Shown here: piece by piece, positions 45,088 to 53,755 of the stretch
Layout: each line of letters begins with the position of its first letter
Numbering within the stretch: the first letter of the stretch is position 1
Assembly (NCBI GenBank): GCA_947500845.1
Contig: CANMTP010000006.1
Span: forward strand, 1 to 64,000
Direction of reading: 5' to 3'
Length of the DNA: 64,000 nt
DNA from: an uncultured Aquimarina sp.
Lineage (GTDB): Bacteria; Bacteroidota; Bacteroidia; Flavobacteriales; Flavobacteriaceae
Notes under the pieces: generated by a model
Told to the model about the DNA's origin: nothing
Databases searched by the model: none
Seen by the model: the letters and a program-made list of their open reading frames with translations, nothing else
Position numbers and translations under genes: made by a program

Positions 45088-47478
45088 ATGAACACAAAGT
45101 TTCTTTACTTTTTATTGGTTATTATCATTACGACAACTAGCATTTCATGCAAAAAGAAGTATGAAGGCCCCTATCAGGGGTTTGATGATAAAGAAGACCA
45201 TATTGAAGTTTACAAAGACAACGGTACCTATATCATTAAACCATATTCTGATCGAATAATGGAAACCTCTTTCATTCCAAAAGGTGAAACATATGATGCA
45301 GCATCGCATGCAGTAGTTCTTTCTCCTAATGTAACCGCAGAAATAAAAGAAAATAAAAAAACGATTACGTATGCCACACCCGGAATTGTAGCTCATATTA
45401 CCAAAGAACCTTTCGGAATAAAATATACGTATAAAGGGAAAGAATTAATTTCTGAAAACAAAGGATATATAAAAACGGATTCTACAGAAATTCTCGATTT
45501 CAGTCTGGATAAAGATGAAGTCATTTATGGAGCAGGTGCCAGGGTTGTTGGAATGAACCGAAGAGGAAAAAAACTTCAGCTATACAATAGAGCGCACTAT
45601 GGGTATTCGACACATGCTGAACTAATGAACTATAGTATGCCATTGGTGCTTTCGTCAAAAGTGTATGCTGTCCATTTTGATAATGCTCCCATTGGATTTT
45701 TGGATATCGATAGTAAAGGTGACAACACGTTACAATATGAAACCATTAGTGGCAGAAAAACCTACCAGGTAATAGCGGGTGATGATTGGAAAGATCTAAT
45801 AGATCAATATACAGATCTTACAGGTAAGCAACCATTACCACCTCGATGGGCCTTTGGAAATTTCGCAAGCCGTTTTGGATATCATTCAGAAAAGGAAACT
45901 CGAGAAACAGTAGCAAAATTCAGACAAGATAGCATTCCGCTTGATGCTGTGATTCTTGATATTTATTGGTTTGGAAAAGAAATACAGGGACATATGGGTA
46001 ATCTGGAGTTTTTGGCAGATTCTTTCCCAACCCCTAAGCAAATGATCAATGATTTTAGGGACAAAGGAATAAAAACCATATTGATTACAGAACCTTTTAT
46101 ATTAAGCACTTCCAAGAAATGGGATGAAGCCGTAGAAAAAGGAGTTTTGGGTAAGGATTCGGTTGGTAATCCTTTTAGGTATGATTTTTATTTCGGAAAT
46201 ACCGGGCTTATAGACATTTATGATCCAAAAGGAAAGGATTGGTTCTGGAATATTTATAAAGGATATACGCAAGACTATGGTATTGCAGGTTGGTGGGGAG
46301 ATTTAGGGGAACCAGAAGTACATCCTTCAAAACTCCAACATGCTACGGGTAGCGCAGATCAAGTACATAATATTTATGGACATGATTGGGCGAGATTAAT
46401 TCAGGAAGGGTATCAAAAAGATTTTCCGGATCAAAGACCATTTATTTTGATGAGAGCAGGATACTCGGGATCGCAACGTTTTGGTATGATCCCGTGGTCT
46501 GGTGATGTGAGCAGAAGTTGGGGAGGATTACAACCACAGACTGAAATTGCTTTATCAATGGGCATGCAAGGATTAGGATATATGCACTCTGACCTAGGTG
46601 GATTTGCCGGTGGAGAAACTTTTGATCCCGAATTGTATATAAGATGGTTGCAATATGGAGTATTTCAACCAATATTTAGACCGCATGCACAAGAACATAT
46701 CGCCCCAGAACCTATATTTCACGATCAAAAAACAAAGGCCCTGGCCAAAAAAAGTATTGAATTAAGGTATAGTTTACTTCCTTATAATTACACTATCGCT
46801 TTTGACAATAATCAAACAGGGGTACCTCTTATGAGACCATTATTTTTTGAAGACCAAGATAATAAAGAGTTTTACGAGATGAGCTATGCCTATTTATGGG
46901 GAGATAATTTCTTAGTCTCTCCAATTGTAAATCCGGGTGTAGCTTCTATGGATATTCCCTTTCCAAAAGGAACAAATTGGTATGATTTCTTTACCGGAGA
47001 AAAATATGAAGGGGGAAGGTATACATCAGTTAAAGTGGCAAAGGATCATATACCTGTATTTGTAAAAGCAGGATCGTTTGTTCCAATGGTGTCTCCTGTC
47101 CTTACTACTGAAAATTATAGTACCAAAGCGTTAACATTGCATTATTTTCATGATAGTTCTGTAGTGGAAAGCTCGTGGAAGTTGTATGATGATGATGGTA
47201 AAACTCCGTATTCATATGAAAAAGGTAAGTATGAATTGTTAAATTTTGAAAGTAAAACGTCGCCAGACAAGTTGTCTGTTTCTTTTTCTGCGGAAAGAGG
47301 AAGTAGTTATCCTGCAAGTGACAGAAATATTACTTTAATGATTCATAATATGGATACAGCTCCAGAATCCGTAGATGATAAAAACATGTCTTCTACTTGG
47401 GATGAAGAAAATAAAACATTCGAAATTGAAATAAATTGGAATTCTTCTGAACCTAAAACGATAAAAGTAAATTTGTGA
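45088..47478 (+). CDS. GH31-family alpha-glucosidase-like lipoprotein
   Basis: A 796-residue lipoprotein glycosidase. The signal peptide ends in TTTSISC (Cys21 lipidated), so it should be anchored in the periplasm or outer membrane. The catalytic nucleophile is Asp405 in AGWWGDLGEPEVHP and the probable acid/base is Asp473 in MIPWSGDVSRSWGGLQ. Other GH31 marks are DAVILDIYWFGKEIQGHM and SPIVNPGVASMDIPFPKGTN (beta-sandwich). The family includes alpha-glucosidases, alpha-xylosidases and transglucosylases. No SusC/D pair is adjacent. Transcribed alone. Confidence 0.9.
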   Translation: MNTKFLYFLLVIIITTTSISCKKKYEGPYQGFDDKEDHIEVYKDNGTYIIKPYSDRIMETSFIPKGETYDAASHAVVLSPNVTAEIKENKKTITYATPGIVAHITKEPFGIKYTYKGKELISENKGYIKTDSTEILDFSLDKDEVIYGAGARVVGMNRRGKKLQLYNRAHYGYSTHAELMNYSMPLVLSSKVYAVHFDNAPIGFLDIDSKGDNTLQYETISGRKTYQVIAGDDWKDLIDQYTDLTGKQPLPPRWAFGNFASRFGYHSEKETRETVAKFRQDSIPLDAVILDIYWFGKEIQGHMGNLEFLADSFPTPKQMINDFRDKGIKTILITEPFILSTSKKWDEAVEKGVLGKDSVGNPFRYDFYFGNTGLIDIYDPKGKDWFWNIYKGYTQDYGIAGWWGDLGEPEVHPSKLQHATGSADQVHNIYGHDWARLIQEGYQKDFPDQRPFILMRAGYSGSQRFGMIPWSGDVSRSWGGLQPQTEIALSMGMQGLGYMHSDLGGFAGGETFDPELYIRWLQYGVFQPIFRPHAQEHIAPEPIFHDQKTKALAKKSIELRYSLLPYNYTIAFDNNQTGVPLMRPLFFEDQDNKEFYEMSYAYLWGDNFLVSPIVNPGVASMDIPFPKGTNWYDFFTGEKYEGGRYTSVKVAKDHIPVFVKAGSFVPMVSPVLTTENYSTKALTLHYFHDSSVVESSWKLYDDDGKTPYSYEKGKYELLNFESKTSPDKLSVSFSAERGSSYPASDRNITLMIHNMDTAPESVDDKNMSSTWDEENKTFEIEINWNSSEPKTIKVNL

Positions 47479-47531
47479 TCGTATTATTATGATTTTTAAT
47501 TGAATATCTATAATACATCATATATTATAAT

Positions 47532-47643
47532 CGTCAACCTGAACTCGTTTCAGGTTCTCATTATAACTGATTGTTTATGAGTGAAATGAGATTCCTAAAT
47601 AAACCTGTCTACCTGCGGTAATGCAGGCAGGTTCGGAATGACG
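47532..47643. repeat. Palindromic REP-like element
   Basis: A 112-base element bounded by CGTCA and TGACG. Inside are a hairpin AACCTGAA-TTCAGGTT, a longer pairing TCTCATT with AATGAGA, and a third hairpin with AACCTG and CAGGTT ends (arms CCTGC/GCAGG). Such nested short palindromes are common dispersed repeats in flavobacterial intergenic regions. It lies between the GH31 gene and the esterase gene. Confidence 0.65.
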
Positions 47644-47709
47644 TTAAAGAATTACATTATTACATATTAAGGATAATCATAAATTGAATTCAAGAAAACC
47701 AATCCAGTC

Positions 47710-48552
47710 ATGAAATCTTTAACAAACTTTGTAGGATTACTATTAGTGCTATTCGTCTTTCAACTGAAAGCTCAGGAGAATAACCCAACAATTGAAAAGA
47801 AGAAGTTTTCAATCGGAGAAACTTTCACAATTGCTTCAAAAACACTAAACGAGGATCGAATAATCAATGTGTATTTACCAAATGGATATTTAATGAATAA
47901 AGAAAAAAAATATCCTGTTATTTATCTTTTAGACGGGTCGGCAGATGAGGATTTTATTCATGTGGCCGGGCTGGTTCAATTTGGTTCATTTTCTTGGATC
48001 AACATGATTCCTGAAACTATTGTGGTTGGTATAGCAAATGCAGATAGAAAAAGAGATCTTACCTATCCTACGAACAATAAAAAAGATAAAGAGGAATTTC
48101 CAACTACGGGTGGCTCACAGGCATTTATTGATTTTCTTGAAACTGAGCTTCAACCTATGATTGTAAAAGAATATAGAACGGCAGGCGCCAGGACGCTGAT
48201 AGGGCAGTCTCTAGGAGGATTATTAGCTACAGAAATTCTGTTTAAAAGACCCAACATATTTGATAACTATATCATAATTAGTCCAAGTCTATGGTGGGAT
48301 GATGAGTCTTTATTGAAGTTTACTCCGAAAGAGTATACTACAAAAAAGTCTGTTTATATTGGTGTAGGAAAAGAGGGGCCTACCATGCAAAAAGTCGCCA
48401 AAGAGTTATTTCAAAAATTGAAAGCAATTTCTAAAGAAAATACTTCTTTGTACTTCAATTTTTTCGAAGAACTTGATCATGGCGATACCCTGCACTTAGC
48501 TGTATACGATAGTTTTAATAAGATTTTTAGAAAAGAAAAGTTCAAAGAATAA
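47710..48552 (+). CDS. Secreted alpha/beta-hydrolase esterase (Fes/IroE-like)
   Basis: A 280-residue exported esterase. The signal peptide is followed by NEDRIINVYLPNGYLMNKEK and YPVIYLLDGSADEDFIHVAG. The nucleophile elbow is LIGQSLGGLLATEIL, then the typical IISPSLWWDDESLLKF, and the catalytic His lies in FFEELDHGDTLHLAVYDSF. The family covers enterochelin-type and feruloyl esterases, so the substrate is not fixed. The REP-like element precedes it and the DUF1801 gene follows after 31 bases. Confidence 0.85.
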   Translation: MKSLTNFVGLLLVLFVFQLKAQENNPTIEKKKFSIGETFTIASKTLNEDRIINVYLPNGYLMNKEKKYPVIYLLDGSADEDFIHVAGLVQFGSFSWINMIPETIVVGIANADRKRDLTYPTNNKKDKEEFPTTGGSQAFIDFLETELQPMIVKEYRTAGARTLIGQSLGGLLATEILFKRPNIFDNYIIISPSLWWDDESLLKFTPKEYTTKKSVYIGVGKEGPTMQKVAKELFQKLKAISKENTSLYFNFFEELDHGDTLHLAVYDSFNKIFRKEKFKE

Positions 48553-48583
48553 TTTGTATATCAATTCTTTATAAAATTGAGGC

Positions 48584-49174
48584 ATGAAATATAGTAAGTC
48601 TGTAGAAGAGTTTATTGACAATAATCCAGAATGGAAAGATGTCATACAAGTATTGCGGGCTATCATAGTTTCTACAGAAATGGTAGAAACTATAAAATGG
48701 GGAATTCCTGTTTATACTTATAATACTAAAAACGTAATGGGTTTAGGAGCTTTCAAATCTTATGTTGGGATTTGGTTTTATCAAGGAGTATTTCTTGAAG
48801 ACAAAAAAAATATGTTGACCAATGCACAAGAAGGTAAAACTAAAGGACTGAGGCAATGGCGATTCACTTCTGTAGATGAAATTGATAAAGACTTAGTACT
48901 TCAATATGTCCAAGAAGCGATCCAAAATCAAAAAGAAGGCAAAGAAATTAAGCCACAAAAATTAAAAAATATTGAAATTCCACCTGAATTAAGTTCATTA
49001 TTGACCTCTAATATATCCCTAAAAAGATCATTTGATCAATTGACTCCTTTTAAACAAAAAGAATTTATTGAATATATTGCGACAGCAAAACGAGAAGTTA
49101 CTCGTTTATCTCGATTAGAAAAAATTACTCCAATGATAATAAAGGGGGTAGGACTAAATGACAAATATCGATAG
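48584..49174 (+). CDS. DUF1801 / YdeI (OmdA-like) domain protein
   Basis: A 196-residue cytoplasmic protein. The N-terminal 120 residues match DUF1801 (EFIDNNPEWKDVIQVLRAII, ETIKWGIPVYTYNTKNVMGL, SYVGIWFYQGVFL). The C-terminal part carries the OmdA/YdeI signature (SFDQLTPFKQKEFIEYIATA, KREVTRLSRLEKITPMI). Members are linked to peptide-stress resistance in enterics, but the biochemical activity is unclear. It may be in one transcript with the esterase gene. Confidence 0.88.
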   Translation: MKYSKSVEEFIDNNPEWKDVIQVLRAIIVSTEMVETIKWGIPVYTYNTKNVMGLGAFKSYVGIWFYQGVFLEDKKNMLTNAQEGKTKGLRQWRFTSVDEIDKDLVLQYVQEAIQNQKEGKEIKPQKLKNIEIPPELSSLLTSNISLKRSFDQLTPFKQKEFIEYIATAKREVTRLSRLEKITPMIIKGVGLNDKYR

Positions 49175-49471
49175 TAAGAATATAAGGATATCCAATGTTT
49201 TATTTTTTAAAGATTAAATTTTTGTTGAATGTCTCCTCCAATTATTCAAGTCGTTGCTATCTTCCATTATCAAAAAACTAATATGAATACCTCTTTTTTA
49301 TCAAATTCATAATTGTCTGTAAAACCACTCTTTCTATTCTAATGCGTTATCAACAAAATTGATACGTTTTAACCATATTTTTTATCAAAAAAGAATATTC
49401 AGTTATTTGAATTTCAATTTTTTAATAGCTTCAAATCAACTAATGGTTAGCATTCCATTAAACCTTTGGTA
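49175..49471. other. Gene-free AT-rich stretch
   Basis: No supported gene, repeat or RNA was found here. Short frames of under 30 codons occur but have no paralogue or flanking signals. The promoter of the next gene begins at its right edge. Confidence 0.6.
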
Positions 49472-49505
49472 TTGCCTTTTTCGGACAACAAAACTACTAC
49501 ATTTG
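49472..49505 (+). promoter_or_regulatory. Candidate promoter of the 259-residue protein gene
   Basis: TTG at 49472-49474 and TACATTTG at 49498-49505 match the Bacteroidota promoter with a 23-base spacer. The RNA would start near 49511 and leave a leader of about 60 bases with a hairpin at its 5' end. Confidence 0.45.
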
Positions 49506-49510
49506 TAAAA

Positions 49511-49538
49511 ATACATGTGGAGTTTTTGCCACACGTAT
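49511..49538 (+). promoter_or_regulatory. 5' leader hairpin
   Basis: ATACATGTGG pairs with CCACACGTAT (9 of 10 pairs) around an 8-base loop, right where the transcript is expected to begin. It may protect the RNA end or serve as an operator. Confidence 0.4.
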
Positions 49539-49571
49539 AGCATTTTATGTCCCCCAAAATAAAACTGTAAT

Positions 49572-50351
49572 ATGACCAAATTTGAACATCATTATGTAGT
49601 AGAAATTAAAAAAAATTCACCTTTTGAAAACAGATTGTATAACTTGTTTAAAGCATCAATAAGTAACGAAGTTTCTCTTGTTAATTTTAGAAAAATGTTT
49701 TCAAAATTAGAGAAGATGGATATCTATATCATGAAAAGGAATGAAAAAGATATCGGTCTAGCGTATTTTATGTATTGCCAGGATCCAACCAACACAAGAA
49801 ATATTTATGTTCGTCCAGGTATTGGAGTGGTTGGTGATGAGAGAGGTTCTTATTTTCCTAAAAGTATTATTATGAATACTATGATTAGGACCAAGTTAAA
49901 AAACCTGTCTAAAAAGGTGTATATGGTGAGTGTAACAATGAATCCTATTGTATATGTAGCTGCCTGCAAGTACTGGCGATATGTCTACCCAAAGCCTACA
50001 AGAAAAAGTAGCAAGAAACTGGTTCATGCAAAAAATAAGATAATCGATTTATTCAACTTAAATGAGGTGAAAAAGGATGTCATAGAAATTTCTTTTTCAT
50101 TACCAGAAATAGAAGAAACCAAAAAGAAATTTTTTGATTCATCGCAGAATAACGCCTATGTAAAATATTTCGCAGAAAGAATAAGCCATGAAGAGTGTAA
50201 TCGTGGAGTATTAACTGTTATACCGATTAATTTTATCAATTTGATAGCTGTAGTAAGAAGAAAATTAAAGAACGATATTCAAAAGTTATGGAATAAAGTT
50301 TTAGAAGAGAAAATAATACCAATATTGAAAGACTATATTCCAGCAGGTTAA
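49572..50351 (+). CDS. Protein of unknown function, possibly GNAT-like
   Basis: A 259-residue soluble protein. The first 150 residues have the alternating pattern of a GNAT-like acyltransferase: KMDIYIMKRNEKDIGLAYFM, then NIYVRPGIGVVGDERGSYFP and MVSVTMNPIVYVAACKYWRY. The classical acetyl-CoA motif Q/R-x-x-G-x-G/A is not clear. The C-terminal 100 residues are basic and helical. It lies in its own transcription unit with a strong terminator. I do not recognise the family. Confidence 0.65.
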   Translation: MTKFEHHYVVEIKKNSPFENRLYNLFKASISNEVSLVNFRKMFSKLEKMDIYIMKRNEKDIGLAYFMYCQDPTNTRNIYVRPGIGVVGDERGSYFPKSIIMNTMIRTKLKNLSKKVYMVSVTMNPIVYVAACKYWRYVYPKPTRKSSKKLVHAKNKIIDLFNLNEVKKDVIEISFSLPEIEETKKKFFDSSQNNAYVKYFAERISHEECNRGVLTVIPINFINLIAVVRRKLKNDIQKLWNKVLEEKIIPILKDYIPAG

Positions 50352-50365
50352 ATTGGTATCCTAGA

Positions 50366-50413
50366 ATAAAACAAAACCTCACAAGTCTTAAGACTTGTGA
50401 GGTTTTGTTTTAT
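50366..50413. terminator. Perfect palindromic bidirectional terminator
   Basis: A 48-base perfect palindrome (24-base arms, centre TTAA) whose GC part is CCTCACAAGTC, flanked by A and T runs. It separates the convergent genes at 49572 and 50428. Confidence 0.92.
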
Positions 50414-50427
50414 CATGATGATGCTTC

Positions 50428-51273
50428 CTAATATAAAAAGTTAAGAGCCGTTTGGTCGTCTTCATTAAATGGTCTATCACTGCCATCAAAGCAAGACAGC
50501 ATCCAGGAAGCGGCTTCAAGTGTTGCATCGGCAGGAGTTCCCGGAATAAGATTCGCACCTATATCACCTGCTCCTTCATCCACCGGATCTCCACCACAAG
50601 AAATGCTTCTGTCAAAATAATCGGTATGCCTAAAGCCGATACAATGACCCAATTCGTGGGCTACGATACTTGCAATTCCTTCTTTAGAAATACCAATACT
50701 GGCAAGTCTCCCAGTCAATGCGATTTCATCAAAGGGGTCTCCGTTATCTGTTGGAAAACCGGCAAATCCAAGAACACCAAAAAGTTCAAGGAAAAAATTT
50801 AATCTCGATATCACAATGTCTGCATTACGCTGAGAACTAACTCTTTCAAAAGTGATTTCTAGATTTTCTGTATTGTAACGTTCTATAGCCAAATCAATGG
50901 CTTCACTGGTAGCAGTATCAAACCCAAGTCCTCCACCTTCTCTGGCGAATACTGTTATAGTTCTATTGCCATTAGTGGTAACCAGATTATTGGTACTGTA
51001 CTGCTTTTCAGAGATAGAAATACCCTTTCCGTTCTTCTTATTTCGATTCAAAATTTGATCATTAGTAAGATATATATCCCCTTCTACTAAAAAACCATCA
51101 TTATATGAAATAGGAGGTTGATCAATTACATTAAATCCTTGAGATTCGAGAGCAACTAAAATCTGATCGGGTGCGTCTTGCAGTGTTGAATTTTCATCGT
51201 CTTGTTGCTGACAACCAACAAAAAGTAAACTTAACAAAAGGGTAAGCGTAATTAGTGAATTGAATTTTTTCAT
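50428..51273 (-). CDS. Secreted zinc metalloprotease lipoprotein (M57-like)
   Basis: A 281-residue lipoprotein (signal peptide ending LLFVGC, Cys21). The long zinc motif HELGHCIGFRH spans residues 206-216, with three His ligands and Glu207 as base. IVISRLNFFLELFGVLGFAG and the C-terminal DATLEAASWMLSCF follow the pattern of the dual-action HEIGH metallopeptidases (M57) of Bacteroidota. There is no clear propeptide cut site. It would act at the cell surface. Two Cys pairs in the last 60 residues may form disulfides. Confidence 0.85.
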   Translation of the reverse strand: MKKFNSLITLTLLLSLLFVGCQQQDDENSTLQDAPDQILVALESQGFNVIDQPPISYNDGFLVEGDIYLTNDQILNRNKKNGKGISISEKQYSTNNLVTTNGNRTITVFAREGGGLGFDTATSEAIDLAIERYNTENLEITFERVSSQRNADIVISRLNFFLELFGVLGFAGFPTDNGDPFDEIALTGRLASIGISKEGIASIVAHELGHCIGFRHTDYFDRSISCGGDPVDEGAGDIGANLIPGTPADATLEAASWMLSCFDGSDRPFNEDDQTALNFLY

Positions 51274-51390
51274 AATATACTATTTAAGTTATGTGTGAAT
51301 AGCTTAAATTTAATTTAAATAATATAAAAAATCAATTTTAAAATGTTAATTATCAGTATGTTGTGTTGCTTTTTGTTGAATATTGAAATT

Positions 51391-52050
51391 CTAAATCCTT
51401 CGGCTTAGCCATTCTTTAAATTGGTAAAAATTTTGTGGTGCCACTCCGTGACCTACAGGAAATTCGTTGAGTTCTGTTATTATTCCAAGTTTTGCAAGGT
51501 GAGCTGGAGCTTTTCTGGCCCAGTCGACAGGGATAACCTGATCTACACTACCATGAGAGCAGTAAATATTAAGACTTGAAAAATCATTTTTTTCATATCC
51601 TTCTTTTAAAATATCTTCATTGATATATCCACTTAGTGCGATAACGTTCTTTACTTTTTCTGGATAAGATAGTGCAACCGAATAACTTAAAATGGTTCCT
51701 TGACTAAACCCCAAAAGTGTTACATTATTCTTGTCTAGATTGTAGGTTTGTATTGCTTCATCTATAAAATGAGCAATTTTATCTCTAGATTCTATAGCCT
51801 GCTTGTCATCACTAAATTTTCCTTGTGCCGCATCAAAATAGATAGCATACCACGCATTACCATAGGGTTGCATAGGGTAGGGAGCTCGTACTGAGATTAT
51901 GAAAAGCTCTTCGGGTAACTCTGGCGCAAACGAAAAAAGATCATTTTCATCACTTCCGTATCCATGAAACATAAAAAGCACAGGTGTTTTCTCTTTCGTA
52001 GTAGTTGGTGGCTTGATGATATGGTGTAATGATAATGTTTTTGTTTGCAT
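51391..52050 (-). CDS. Carboxylesterase/phospholipase-type alpha/beta hydrolase
   Basis: A 219-residue cytoplasmic serine hydrolase. It shows VLFMFHGYGSDENDLFSFAP (oxyanion hole), VRAPYPMQPYGNAWYAI, and the nucleophile in VTLLGFSQGTILSYSVAL. The Asp lies in YCSHGSVDQVIPVDWARKA and the His in NEFPVGHGVAPQNF. This is the carboxylesterase 2 / lysophospholipase family. It lies 4 bases behind the LAS-type gene, so the two form an operon. Substrate unknown. Confidence 0.88.
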   Translation of the reverse strand: MQTKTLSLHHIIKPPTTTKEKTPVLFMFHGYGSDENDLFSFAPELPEELFIISVRAPYPMQPYGNAWYAIYFDAAQGKFSDDKQAIESRDKIAHFIDEAIQTYNLDKNNVTLLGFSQGTILSYSVALSYPEKVKNVIALSGYINEDILKEGYEKNDFSSLNIYCSHGSVDQVIPVDWARKAPAHLAKLGIITELNEFPVGHGVAPQNFYQFKEWLSRRI

Positions 52051-52054
52051 AGTC

Positions 52055-52864
52055 TTATTTTAATTGTAAATGAATATGGTCATCGTGTCTAACAGCTTGG
52101 CATCCATGAAATCGGATTTTCGAATTTTCTACTCCTAATCGATTTTTTAAATGAGGTTCGATAAAAACTTTACCTATCTGTTGATGATTCACAATTGCCA
52201 AAAGTAAATCTTTTGTCGCTTTTTCAGAAAATTTTAAATTCTTATTTATGGTTCCGAAAGTAAGATATTGCGCGTAATCGTATTGCCAATATCCATTTTT
52301 TTTACAAGCCTTCGTTTGATCATATTCTTTATGTATAGGTTTTTCGAAGACACCATAACCACTTAATGAAGGCTTTCTGTTGGTTAGTCTATCATTTTGA
52401 TCCCGATAAACAAAGGAAATATCTATTTTCTTTCCATCATTATGACTTAAATGCGGAAATAATGGAAATCCATTTATAAAAGGAAAATTTGCGTCGAGAT
52501 AAACGATTTTTACTCCAGGATGTTGTTTTTGATAACTTGCTGCTATTTCCTGTAATGAAATATGGAGTTCAGCCTTTATATAATTTCTGTTTAACAATTT
52601 TGTAAAGAAGGTGTGTGCTTTAATATAAGAGGAGTCTTTTAGCTTTTCTCTTCCAAATATTGGTGCAATTAACGGTATTATTAAAAATGTAATTCCTAAA
52701 TATAGTATCACAAATACGATAAATTTTTTGAGCCTGTATTGGCAAACATTCTTTCTAAATGTGATTTCAGCAATTAAATAAATAAAACCTCCTATTTGTG
52801 TGAATATGGTAAGTAGACAAACTATGAGAAATTTCAAGCACCATTTTAGAACTCGTTTTATCAT
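52055..52864 (-). CDS. Membrane-anchored LAS-type peptidase candidate (MepA/M15-like)
   Basis: A 269-residue protein with two N-terminal membrane helices (FLIVCLLTIFTQIGGFIYLI and FIVFVILYLGITFLIIPLIA). The soluble domain carries the LAS metallopeptidase pattern: LSHNDGKKIDISFVY gives His141 and Asp148 in H-x6-D spacing, and the C-terminal HDDHIHLQL gives His263 and His265 in HxH. LAS enzymes include penicillin-insensitive murein endopeptidases and D-Ala-D-Ala carboxypeptidases, so a peptidoglycan substrate in the periplasm is plausible. Overall similarity is weak. Confidence 0.6.
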   Translation of the reverse strand: MIKRVLKWCLKFLIVCLLTIFTQIGGFIYLIAEITFRKNVCQYRLKKFIVFVILYLGITFLIIPLIAPIFGREKLKDSSYIKAHTFFTKLLNRNYIKAELHISLQEIAASYQKQHPGVKIVYLDANFPFINGFPLFPHLSHNDGKKIDISFVYRDQNDRLTNRKPSLSGYGVFEKPIHKEYDQTKACKKNGYWQYDYAQYLTFGTINKNLKFSEKATKDLLLAIVNHQQIGKVFIEPHLKNRLGVENSKIRFHGCQAVRHDDHIHLQLK

Positions 52865-53086
52865 TACTGGTCAAATGTAAATAGAATTTTAAAGTTTAGT
52901 TACACTTTAAAGATATGGAACAAATTTTCTTGGATATGTTTTGTTTAGGTTTTACTACTCATATGAATATTTGTTTCTTTTGTTAAATAAAAATTAAAGT
53001 ACTAGGTTAAAAGTAGTTAAATATTTCTTTTTCAACGAGTTATAAATTAAACAAAAGTTAATATTTTGTTAAATAAACGTATTTTA
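52865..53086. other. Gene-free AT-rich stretch
   Basis: No supported gene was found between the LAS-type gene and the palindrome at 53087. The sequence is very AT-rich and would hold the divergent promoters. Confidence 0.6.
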
Positions 53087-53105
53087 ATTACGGTTTAACC
53101 GTAAT
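53087..53105. promoter_or_regulatory. Palindromic operator candidate
   Basis: ATTACGGTT-T-AACCGTAAT, 9-base arms and one central base. A related half-site, GCGTAATTAAAC, follows at about 53119. It lies upstream of a tiny open frame and the three-gene group 53357-56036. Regulator unknown. Confidence 0.5.
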
Positions 53106-53140
53106 AAACCTATTTTTAGCGTAATTAAACCCCAAATTAT

Positions 53141-53224
53141 ATGAAATACACCTACTTTAATTTCCTAAAAAAAATTCTCAAACTAGATTCTGAAAATAAA
53201 AAAACTTTCAAACTTCAAGTCTAG
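53141..53224 (+). CDS. Possible 27-residue leader peptide
   Basis: A frame of 27 codons beginning MKYTYFNFLKKILKL and ending FKLQV. It is basic and amphipathic, and starts 35 bases after the palindromic operator candidate. There is no paralogue and no homologue I recognise. The position upstream of an operon would suit a leader peptide or small RNA, but chance is quite possible in such AT-rich DNA. Confidence 0.25.
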   Translation: MKYTYFNFLKKILKLDSENKKTFKLQV

Positions 53225-53356
53225 TATTTCGAGAATTGCGTTAATCATACATAATTCAAATTGTGACCAATCATAGATGTATCTGTTTATGTGTTAGGTG
53301 ATTTGAATCATGCTATTACATAACGTGACCCCAAATTAATTAAATACCTAAATCTT

Positions 53357-53716
53357 ATGAAAAAAACTACGTGTCTAATGCTACTATTTTTTGTTTTGCA
53401 GTTTGGTTTCTCACAAACTGATAGTGATTATCAAAACGCGCTTATCACTATTTCCAAAGCATTTAACTCAAAAGACTCTAACACTCTCTTTGCTTCATTT
53501 TCTAGCGAATTACAATCCACTTTTGTATTGGAAAAAGTGAATGATTTTTTGAATGAAAATTATGAAGCTAAAGGAACAATGGGAGAATTTACTCTTCTGG
53601 TAGAGGACGACGACGGAAGACGCTATCTTACTGAGTTTGAAAATGCCTCCTCTGTTATTTTTATTGTGTTATCGCAAGATAAAAAAATTACAAAATTCGC
53701 TATTGAAGAATATTAA
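53357..53716 (+). CDS. Small secreted protein of unknown function
   Basis: A 119-residue exported protein. The signal peptide (TCLMLLFFVLQFGFSQ) is followed by a helical stretch (SDYQNALITISKAFNSKDSN) and a beta part (EFTLLVEDDDGRRYLTEFEN), resembling DUF3887-type or NTF2-like folds. It is 39 bases upstream of the PilJ-type gene on the same strand. Function unknown. Confidence 0.7.
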   Translation: MKKTTCLMLLFFVLQFGFSQTDSDYQNALITISKAFNSKDSNTLFASFSSELQSTFVLEKVNDFLNENYEAKGTMGEFTLLVEDDDGRRYLTEFENASSVIFIVLSQDKKITKFAIEEY

Positions 53717-53755
53717 AAGCAATACCAAAAAAAACTTTAACGAAACATCTATTAT

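Noticed and set aside
49229..49312. 27-codon frame in the 49.2 kb gap
   Set aside because: No paralogue, no promoter at a suitable distance and no recognisable features.
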